NCBI GenBank assembly: GCA_034436035.1
Contig: DAOTVW010000136.1
Location: 1-54,016, forward strand
Direction: 5' to 3'
Length of the DNA stretch: 54,016 bases
Origin: UBA4823 sp034436035
GTDB taxonomy: Bacteria > Chloroflexota > Anaerolineae > Anaerolineales > UBA4823
How positions within the stretch are numbered: the stretch's first letter is position 1; the number at the start of each line of letters is the position of its first letter. The notes under the pieces are model-generated. The model saw only the letters and a program-made list of their open reading frames with translations, ran no database searches and was not told where the DNA came from. Position numbers and translations under genes: made by a program. Positions 1 to 6,547 of this stretch are shown here, in pieces.

Positions 1-1478
1 GTTTTGGACTGTAATAATCTGGTCTCTACCTTAGTAAGTTGTTCTTGTAAATTGTTTTTTTGAACAATAAGTTCTTTTTCTATTTGCAGTACATCATTCA
101 ACTTATGTTGTTGAGTTTGAAATTGGCTTTTTAATTCCTGCAAATTTTTTTCTATGACGGTCTTGGATTGATTTTGATTTTTGATTTCGTTCTCTAAAAC
201 CTGAATAGTGTTTTGATGCTCGCTAATACTTCCTTCCAAGCGATGTATCCTTTGCTGTGTCTCATTAATTTTTGCTTCTAATTCTGCTTTTGTACGGATC
301 AATCTCTCCTGTTGATTGGATAAGTTATCAATTTCCTGTTTCCTTATCTCCCATTCTTTTTTCTTTTGGTCAAATTCCGCACGTGCTTTCTCTGCTTTCT
401 CCGATACATCCGCAAAATCTTGCTCCGCGGTTTTAATTTCCGCTTCAATTTCAATGAGTTCTTTATTGATATAATCCAGCTCTTCTTTTCTTTGTGTAAT
501 CTCTCCGCCCGTGATTAATTGCTGTTGTTCGAGATACCTTTTGCGTTCCTGAAGCACCGCTATTTGTTGTTCGCATTTTTGTTGTTGCTGCCCTAATTCT
601 GAAAGCTTTTGCTTTAATTCGTTACGCTCGTTCTGCAACACTTCTAACTGTTGTTTTATTTGAACATTCTCTTCTTCTTTTTTAGCTAAATTAATGCGCG
701 CAGTTTTCAATATTTTTTCTTGCTCACTGACCACATCCTTGGCAGTAATCAGTTCCAATTGTTCTTTATGCCAGTGAAACCCGTACCATTCCAGTAATAG
801 TACTTTTAAATCCTTTTTAATTTGCTCAACTTCCTCAAAACGTTTAACCTGCTTTTCGAGGCTTCGCAGACGTGGCTCGAGCTCTGATAAGATGTCTTGT
901 AATCGTTCAAGGTTTCGCCGGGTGGCATCCAATCTATGCAGCGCTTCTTCTCGCCGCCCACGATATAAACCAATCCCAGCTGCCTCTTCAAAAAGTTGAC
1001 GGCGTTCTTCCGCTTTCAAAGCTAAAGCAACATCAACCAATCCTTGTCCTATCACCGTATAGGTTCTCTCCGCAAGGCCTGCACTGGCGATCAATTCATT
1101 CACATCTTTCAAGCGTACTTTTTGCCCGTTAATCAGATATTCGTTTTGCCCATCGCGATATGCTCGCCGGGTGATTGCCACTTCACTAAAATCAATTGGC
1201 AGCCATTGATCGGTGTTATCGAAAACCATCGTAGCAGAAGCCATACTCGATCTGGGGCGGCTCTCTGATCCAGAGAAAATCATATCCTCCGTTTTTCTCC
1301 CGCGCAGGATGCTAAACGACTGTTCACCTAAAACCCAACGGATGGCATCGGTTATATTCGATTTACCAGATCCATTAGGTCCAACAATGGCTGTGATATT
1401 CTTGCTAAATTCAAATCTCGTGCGAGAGGCAAAAGTTTTATACCCTTGCAGTTCTAATGATTTAAGACGATGGGCCAT
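1..1478 (-). CDS. smc: Chromosome segregation protein SMC (N-terminal part, runs off window start)
   Basis: ATPase of the bacterial condensin complex (SMC-ScpA-ScpB), which compacts and organises the chromosome. The first 492 residues are present and the gene continues past base 1. Seen: ATP-binding head with Walker A GPNGSGKSN at residues 33-41, WVLGEQS at about 48-54 and the Q-loop motif TYTVIGQG at about 139-146. After about residue 170 comes a long E/K/Q/L-rich heptad stretch, the start of the coiled-coil arm. The ATG at 1478 lies one base after the rnc stop (TAA-T-ATG), so translation is probably coupled to rnc. The hinge, second coiled coil and C-terminal head are outside the window. 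Its partner scpB is at 25338; no scpA is in the window. Confidence 0.95.
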   Translation of the reverse strand, partial: MAHRLKSLELQGYKTFASRTRFEFSKNITAIVGPNGSGKSNITDAIRWVLGEQSFSILRGRKTEDMIFSGSESRPRSSMASATMVFDNTDQWLPIDFSEVAITRRAYRDGQNEYLINGQKVRLKDVNELIASAGLAERTYTVIGQGLVDVALALKAEERRQLFEEAAGIGLYRGRREEALHRLDATRRNLERLQDILSELEPRLRSLEKQVKRFEEVEQIKKDLKVLLLEWYGFHWHKEQLELITAKDVVSEQEKILKTARINLAKKEEENVQIKQQLEVLQNERNELKQKLSELGQQQQKCEQQIAVLQERKRYLEQQQLITGGEITQRKEELDYINKELIEIEAEIKTAEQDFADVSEKAEKARAEFDQKKKEWEIRKQEIDNLSNQQERLIRTKAELEAKINETQQRIHRLEGSISEHQNTIQVLENEIKNQNQSKTVIEKNLQELKSQFQTQQHKLNDVLQIEKELIVQKNNLQEQLTKVETRLLQSK

Positions 1479-1479
1479 A

Positions 1480-2145
1480 TTAAATATCCAAACCTAATGA
1501 TTTTAATGCGGCTTTTGCGGCACTCTTTGCTGCAATGCGCTTATTCGGTCCTTCGCCTCTCCCATAACAATGATCCCCAATATAAACTTCCACTTCAAAT
1601 GTTTTTGAGTGTTCTGGGCCTTTCACCGATGCCGTGCGATAATAAGGTGTACCAAATCCTTGGGATTGAGCCCATTCCTGTAAATCACTTTTCGGATCCC
1701 GTTCCTTACTACTTGCCAGAATTTCATAGGCAGCTTCTTTGATAAAGGGTTCTAAAAATTGGGATACCACCTCGATACCGCCATCCAGATAAATCGCGCC
1801 GATCAATGCTTCAAAAGTGGCACACAGTAGATTCGGCCTTTCTCTTCCGCCTGATTCGGCTTCTCCTTTACCAAGTAACATCAGTGAACCCAAATCCAAC
1901 TTTCGAGCAAACTCCGCGAGTTGTTCTGTCCTTACTAATGCTGAGCGTAGGCGGGTTAGATCGCCTTCTGCCATTTCTGGAAAATGATGATAAATCCATG
2001 ATGCAACAAAAAAATCAATCACAGCGTCACCTAAAAATTCCAGGCGTTCATTATCTTCTAAGGCATCCATATGCTCATTTAAATATGAGCGATGGGTTAA
2101 TGCACGTTTAAATAAATATTCATTTTGGATTGGCAGATCGACCAT
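1480..2145 (-). CDS. rnc: Ribonuclease III
   Basis: Double-strand-specific endoribonuclease for rRNA precursor and mRNA processing. 221 residues, normal for the family. Seen: RIII signature NERLEFLGD at 32-40 with metal-binding E36 and D40, the conserved FEALIGAIYLD at 111-121 with essential E112, and a C-terminal double-stranded-RNA-binding domain at about 150-219 (DPKSDLQEWAQ ... KRIAAKSAAKAAL). Odd: three residues before E112, where most RNase III proteins carry a metal-ligand Asp (E. coli D114), this protein has Ala109 (LCATFEAL). The rest of the site is intact, so I expect an active or weakened enzyme. It overlaps the end of the threonine synthase gene by 26 bases and is followed directly by smc, a common rnc-smc arrangement. 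Confidence 0.96.
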   Translation of the reverse strand: MVDLPIQNEYLFKRALTHRSYLNEHMDALEDNERLEFLGDAVIDFFVASWIYHHFPEMAEGDLTRLRSALVRTEQLAEFARKLDLGSLMLLGKGEAESGGRERPNLLCATFEALIGAIYLDGGIEVVSQFLEPFIKEAAYEILASSKERDPKSDLQEWAQSQGFGTPYYRTASVKGPEHSKTFEVEVYIGDHCYGRGEGPNKRIAAKSAAKAALKSLGLDI

Positions 2146-3265
2146 ATACCTCCATAGTTTTTAGACCACTTCCGGTCAAGATTGCGACAATTGGCGGATT
2201 AAATTCATCGATATGCTGAATTAAAGCAGCCTCAACAACTGCCGAAGTTGGTTCCACTAATAACCCTTTGTGAGCTAAATGAACACCGGCATTGATAATT
2301 TCTTCCTCATCTACAGCAAATATTTTACCGTTACTCATTTGTATTGCTTGCAAAACCTCATCCCCTCTAACAGGATATTTAATCCGTATACCTTCTGCAA
2401 TGGTATTTCCTTCTGATACCCATTGCAACCCGCTGACACCATATTCAAAGGTTGCCCATAATGGCGCACAGGCGCGTGCCTGGACACCTATGAATGTTGG
2501 AATTCGATCAATGAAACCGTTTTCTAATAACGATTTGAATCCATAATAAACGCCTAACAAACATCCTCCCTGACCTAGAGGTGTCATAATCGTTCCCGGT
2601 GATTTACCCAATTGCTTGAATATTTCGAGAGCGATGGTTGCATAACCGTATAAATTAAATGGCATATGAGCATGACTTGCATAGGCGCTATAACCCGAAT
2701 TATCCTTTGATAAATCTCGAAGCAATACTTCGCTCACCTTCGAACGGGGTCCTTCTACGAGAATCATATTTGCCCCGTATTGTTTGATTTGTTCTTTTTT
2801 GACCCCAGATGCTTGCGCTGGTACATAAACGTTTGCTCTCATCCCTGCCCGCGCTGCATAAGCAGCAATAGAAGCGCCAGCATTCCCAGATGAGTCTTCA
2901 AAAATATTTTCTATTCCTCGCTCCTTTAAAAATGTGATTATTGCTGCTGATCCGCGATCCTTGAAAGATCCAGTTGGGTTGATAAACTCACATTTGTAAT
3001 GCACGTCCCAGGCTTGGTTTTTTACTTCGATTTGATCTTGGATCAGAGGTGTGTTTCCCTCACCGAGTGTGATCAAATGATCCTTGGCGTTTAAACAATC
3101 TGGATTTAGAGAAGACCATATTCCTTCTGATCGTCCCGCATTTTCAATGAAAAATTGTGGCATCAATTTTATTTGATAAATGCCACCACATTTCGTACAG
3201 CGGTAAGGTGCACCCGCTTCTGGATACGGATTTCCGCAATTACTACATTTAATGCTTATCTCCAT
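2120..3265 (-). CDS. thrC: Threonine synthase (PLP-dependent, with N-terminal zinc ribbon)
   Basis: Predicted to convert O-phosphohomoserine to threonine with pyridoxal phosphate. 381 residues. Seen: a CxxC...CxxC zinc ribbon at C7, C10, C23 and C26; the PLP lysine K102 in NPTGSFKDRGSA; the DSSGNAGAS loop at about 124-132 that binds the substrate carboxylate; and a glycine-rich phosphate-binding stretch (PLGQGGCLLG). The zinc-ribbon type belongs to the class I-like threonine synthase group of bacteria and archaea. The same fold covers other beta/gamma-replacing enzymes, so substrate assignment rests on overall similarity. It lies three bases after moaD-moaE and overlaps rnc, so it is probably co-transcribed with both, although it has no known functional tie to molybdopterin synthesis. 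Confidence 0.85.
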   Translation of the reverse strand: MEISIKCSNCGNPYPEAGAPYRCTKCGGIYQIKLMPQFFIENAGRSEGIWSSLNPDCLNAKDHLITLGEGNTPLIQDQIEVKNQAWDVHYKCEFINPTGSFKDRGSAAIITFLKERGIENIFEDSSGNAGASIAAYAARAGMRANVYVPAQASGVKKEQIKQYGANMILVEGPRSKVSEVLLRDLSKDNSGYSAYASHAHMPFNLYGYATIALEIFKQLGKSPGTIMTPLGQGGCLLGVYYGFKSLLENGFIDRIPTFIGVQARACAPLWATFEYGVSGLQWVSEGNTIAEGIRIKYPVRGDEVLQAIQMSNGKIFAVDEEEIINAGVHLAHKGLLVEPTSAVVEAALIQHIDEFNPPIVAILTGSGLKTMEVYGRSANPK

Positions 3266-3268
3266 TTT

Positions 3269-3979
3269 TTATTCACCCGCTTTGGGAATATAATTTCCCT
3301 CCACCCAATATTCCCCGTTTTCACCAACTTCTTTTTTCCAAATGGGAACGATCTGTTTTAACCTATCGATACCATAACGGGCCGCTTCAAAAATTCCGGC
3401 ATCCCGATGCGCGGCAGTACAAATGATTGCCACAGTTGGGGTTTTCGCTGGCAAGACTCCAATCCGCTGAATAATGGCGATACCCTCTACAAGAGGCCAT
3501 TTTTGGCGTATTTCATTGGCGATTTGAAGCATTTTTTCATTTGCCATTTCTGGGTATGCCTCATATTCCAAACGGGAAGTATGACGCACTTCTTTCAATT
3601 GTGTAATTTGACGAACAAACCCCAAAAACACACAAGCTGCACCGGTGGTTGGTAAAATCAACTCACTCATTATTTCTTCAAGCTCTAATTTATCTTGCGT
3701 TAATTTGATAATGGTTGATTTCCCCTCTGTCATATCGCCCCCACTGACAGGCGGAAAGATAGCAACTTGCGCTTCATCGGGGATAATATCATCATCAAAA
3801 GCAAATTCTTTATTGACTGAGATTAAAGTAGATTGTTGTTGAAAACCTGCCTCTGGATATTTTTCTATTAACAATTTTTTTAATTCTTTTACCTTGACCG
3901 CTTTTTCTAATTCTATTTCTTCTTGTGCTTTTCCGATCCGTTGTTTGTAAGTAGCAAAATATAACAAATTAATTTTCAC
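3269..3979 (-). CDS. Fused molybdopterin synthase, MoaD (small) + MoaE (large)
   Basis: Molybdopterin synthase inserts two sulfurs into precursor Z (cPMP). Residues 1-81 form a MoaD ubiquitin-like domain ending in the diagnostic FPPVSGG. Residues from about 88 to 236 form MoaE, with HRDAGIFEA, the catalytic-region lysine in DRLK and the PIWKKE motif. In separate MoaD the terminal Gly-Gly must be free to be adenylated and thiocarboxylated; here Gly80-Gly81 is followed directly by D-M-T and the MoaE domain, so activity would need cleavage after Gly81, as reported for the mycobacterial fusion MoaX. An internal ATG (Met83) follows the G-rich run GGGGG by four bases and could also start free MoaE. 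Located 12 bases after moaC. Confidence 0.9.
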   Translation of the reverse strand: MKINLLYFATYKQRIGKAQEEIELEKAVKVKELKKLLIEKYPEAGFQQQSTLISVNKEFAFDDDIIPDEAQVAIFPPVSGGDMTEGKSTIIKLTQDKLELEEIMSELILPTTGAACVFLGFVRQITQLKEVRHTSRLEYEAYPEMANEKMLQIANEIRQKWPLVEGIAIIQRIGVLPAKTPTVAIICTAAHRDAGIFEAARYGIDRLKQIVPIWKKEVGENGEYWVEGNYIPKAGE

Positions 3980-3991
3980 ACTTCCTCCAGA

Positions 3992-4471
3992 TTACTCATT
4001 GACGATATCACCGCTTTTACCACCATGTTTCTCAACAAGGCGGATATTTTGAATCCGCATTGTTTTCTCTAATGCCTTTGCCATATCATACACTGTCAAT
4101 GCCGCAACACTAACCGCGGTTAAAGCTTCCATTTCAACCCCCGTTTTTCCATGACTTTTAACTTCTGCTCGAATCTGTACCCCAGGTAAATTCGGATCAA
4201 ATTCCAAATCTACACGAATTGCATCCAACATTAATGGATGGCACAATGGAATCAAATGGGATGTATTCTTTGCTGCCATAATGCCAGCAATCCTTGCCAC
4301 TCCCAAAACATCCCCTTTCGGAGCATTGCCTTCTTGAATAGCTTGCAAAGTTTTGCTTTGCATCACAATTTCTCCTTTGGCAATGGCTATCCGTTCCGTT
4401 TCTGATTTATTGGCAACATCCACCATCCGTGCGCTGCCGCTTGAGTCTAAATGAGTAATTTTTTCAGTCAT
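3992..4471 (-). CDS. moaC: Cyclic pyranopterin monophosphate synthase MoaC
   Basis: Second step of molybdenum cofactor synthesis: MoaC turns 3',8-cyclo-dihydro-GTP into cyclic pyranopterin monophosphate, the substrate of the synthase encoded next. 159 residues, family-typical. Seen: RMVDVANK near the N-terminus, HLIPLCHPLML in the middle, HGKTGVEMEALTAVS, and KHGGKSGD near the C-terminus; these carry the conserved His and Lys active-site residues. It is the first gene of the minus-strand operon moaC, moaDE, thrC, rnc, smc. An extended -10 box ends six bases before the ATG and no ribosome binding site is visible, so the message is predicted to be leaderless. No moaA is in the window. Confidence 0.97.
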   Translation of the reverse strand: MTEKITHLDSSGSARMVDVANKSETERIAIAKGEIVMQSKTLQAIQEGNAPKGDVLGVARIAGIMAAKNTSHLIPLCHPLMLDAIRVDLEFDPNLPGVQIRAEVKSHGKTGVEMEALTAVSVAALTVYDMAKALEKTMRIQNIRLVEKHGGKSGDIVNE

Positions 4472-4477
4472 AGCAAA

Positions 4478-4486
4478 ATTATAGCA
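4478..4486 (-). promoter_or_regulatory. Extended -10 promoter of moaC (predicted leaderless)
   Basis: On the minus strand the sequence reads TGC-TATAAT, a full extended -10 element, with its last base seven positions before the A of the moaC ATG at 4471. Transcription would therefore start at or next to the start codon. I see no good -35 box, which extended -10 promoters do not need. Confidence 0.6.
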
Positions 4487-4511
4487 TCAATAAACACCTT
4501 TATAGACATGT

Positions 4512-4517
4512 TATAAT
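4512..4517 (+). promoter_or_regulatory. -10 box of ftsY promoter (predicted leaderless)
   Basis: A perfect TATAAT ends eight bases before the ftsY ATG at 4526. The -35 region is poor. The expected transcription start falls on or just before the start codon, and no Shine-Dalgarno sequence can fit. The 54-base moaC-ftsY gap thus holds two back-to-back promoters of the same kind. Confidence 0.5.
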
Positions 4518-4525
4518 CCCAATCT

Positions 4526-5443
4526 ATGGCAAATATATTTACAAAATGGAAAAACGGTTTATCGAAAACAAGTAAAACAACCTTTCATCAAATCAGTGCT
4601 TTGTTTGGCGGGGGTGACATTGATGAGAGCACATTTGATGACCTGGAAGCGTTACTCCTCCAGGCTGATGTTGGAGTCAGCACAACACAAACGATTATTG
4701 ATTCTCTAAAAGAAATCCAAATTCAAAAAAACATCATTAAAAGCAGCGATTTGGAAAATGAACTTCGAACGGAATTGTTGAAACGCCTTTCTTCGCCCCC
4801 TCCAATCTCCATCGACAACCATCCTACCATCATTTTAATTGTCGGCGTTAACGGCTCCGGGAAAACAACCACTATTGCGAAGCTTGCTTATTATTTTCAA
4901 CGGCAAAATTACAAAATCATCCTTGGAGCAGCCGATACCTACCGTGCCGCTGCTGTAGACCAGCTCGAAACATGGGCTGACCGATTACATCTTCCGATAA
5001 TTGTCGGTCAGCCTAACGGTGATTCCGGGGCAGTCGCATACGATACCATTCAAGCCGCAATAGCCCGTAATATGGATATTGGGATAATAGATACTGCTGG
5101 AAGATTGCACACACGTTTTAACTTGATGGAAGAACTTAAAAAGGTCTATAGGGTGATTGGCAAAGCATTACCCAACGCGCCTCATTACACATGGTTGGTC
5201 TTAGATGCTACAACCGGGCAAAACGCGCTCAATCAGGCAAAAGCATTTAAAAACGCAGTGAATATAAACGGCGTTATTTTAGCGAAACTTGATTCATCCG
5301 CGAAGGGTGGGATGGTCTTTTCTATTCAAAATGAACTTGGGGCTCCAATTTATTTCGCCGGCTTAGGTGAAGCCATTGATGATCTAGAACCTTTCGATCC
5401 GCAATTGTTTGTTGATGGCTTATTAGAAAAGACATCCGCATAA
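4526..5443 (+). CDS. ftsY: Signal recognition particle receptor FtsY
   Basis: SRP receptor GTPase that docks ribosome-SRP complexes at the membrane for co-translational insertion. 305 residues. Seen: a helical N domain (1-95) and the NG GTPase core with G1 GVNGSGKTT at 107-115, DTYRAAAVDQL (the insertion-box region typical of SRP GTPases), DTAGRLHTR, LDATTGQNAL and the AKLDSSAKGG specificity motif. The long acidic A domain of E. coli FtsY is absent, as in many bacteria, so membrane attachment probably uses the short N-terminal helix. prfB starts 17 bases downstream and is probably co-transcribed. ffh is not in the window. Confidence 0.96.
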   Translation: MANIFTKWKNGLSKTSKTTFHQISALFGGGDIDESTFDDLEALLLQADVGVSTTQTIIDSLKEIQIQKNIIKSSDLENELRTELLKRLSSPPPISIDNHPTIILIVGVNGSGKTTTIAKLAYYFQRQNYKIILGAADTYRAAAVDQLETWADRLHLPIIVGQPNGDSGAVAYDTIQAAIARNMDIGIIDTAGRLHTRFNLMEELKKVYRVIGKALPNAPHYTWLVLDATTGQNALNQAKAFKNAVNINGVILAKLDSSAKGGMVFSIQNELGAPIYFAGLGEAIDDLEPFDPQLFVDGLLEKTSA

Positions 5444-5460
5444 ACATAATGGGAGAAGTT

Positions 5461-6547
5461 ATGGAAGATATATTGGAAAGATTGAAAGAACTCGAAGAAC
5501 GAATCAACCATCTCCTGGTGCGTCTTTGACATAGCCGAAAAAGAAAAACAAATTCAGGAATTACAAAAACAATCTGAGGCCGAAGATTTTTGGCAACAAC
5601 CCGAAATTGCCCAAAGCATCATGCAAAAACTGGCAAACCTCAGGGAACAAATTGAACCATTTCTGGAAATAAAACAAAAAATTGCGGATGCTTCTGAGTT
5701 AGCCAGTATAGGAGATGAGAGTTTACGCCCAGAACTCGAAGCAGAGATAGAGCAAATTGAAAAAGATCTCAAACAGCGTGAATTCTACGCTATGTTTTCG
5801 GGAAAATATGATTTCGGAAATGCTTTACTGGCTATTCATGCCGGCGCAGGTGGCACCGATTCTCAGGATTGGGCTGAGATGCTTGAAAGAATGTACCTCC
5901 GCTGGGCAGAAGCGAATGGGTATGAGACTGAAATACTCGATCGCAGCGAAGGCGAGGAAGCCGGTATTAAAAGCGTGACTATTGCGGTAAACGGAAAATA
6001 TGCTTATGGTAAGCTTCGCTCAGAGAAAGGAGTGCATCGTTTGGTCCGCTTGTCACCCTTTGATGCAGCCCACCGCCGGCACACTTCTTTTGCCCTTGTT
6101 GAGGTCTTACCACAGGTTGAAGATGATACGGAAATAGAAATAAATCCGAACGATTTACGCATCGATACATATCGTTCCGCCGGGGCAGGTGGACAAAATG
6201 TTCAGAAAAATGACACCGCTGTTCGGATAACCCATATACCAACTGGCATCGTTGTAACCTGTCAAAATGAGCGCTCCCAAATTCAAAATCGTGAAAATGC
6301 TATGCGAGTCTTGCGTGCTCGTTTATTGGAAATAAAACAACGTGAGCAAGAAGAACAACTCGCACAGTTGCGTGGTGAGTTTCAAAAAGTTGAATGGGGA
6401 TCACAAATCCGCTCTTATGTTTTGCATCCCTATCAAATGGTGAAAGACCACCGCACTGGCTACGAAACTGGCAATACAACAGCAGTTTTAAATGGCGATA
6501 TCGATGGGTTTATCGAAGCTTACCTGCATCAACAAATTGGGGATTAG
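5461..6547 (+). CDS. prfB: Peptide chain release factor 2, with programmed +1 frameshift
   Basis: Class I release factor that reads UGA and UAA and triggers peptide release. The gene is in two frames: 5461-5526 encodes 22 residues ending in Leu (CTT), then TGA at 5527-5529 is bypassed by skipping T5527, and reading resumes at GAC 5528 to the stop at 6547, giving 361 residues. Seen: the classic slippery CTT-TGA-C, the RF2-type SPF anticodon-like tripeptide in RLVRLSPFD, and the catalytic GGQ in GAGGQNVQK. The shift is autoregulation: low RF2 favours frameshifting. Odd: the stimulatory Shine-Dalgarno-like sequence before CTT is weak (CTGGTG rather than AGGGGG). Start chosen from GGGAGAA six bases upstream of the ATG. 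Confidence 0.95.
5524..5530 (+). promoter_or_regulatory. prfB +1 frameshift site CTT-TGA-C
   Basis: CTT (Leu) in the P site is followed by an in-frame TGA and then C, the standard bacterial RF2 recoding heptamer. A GGTG four-base match to the 16S anti-Shine-Dalgarno lies three bases upstream. Without the shift the product would be only 22 residues long. Confidence 0.95.

Noticed and set aside
1470..2111. Open frames on the plus strand opposite rnc (1470-1742, 1806-2111)
   Set aside because: They are antisense to a clear rnc gene, have no ribosome sites and show no protein family pattern.
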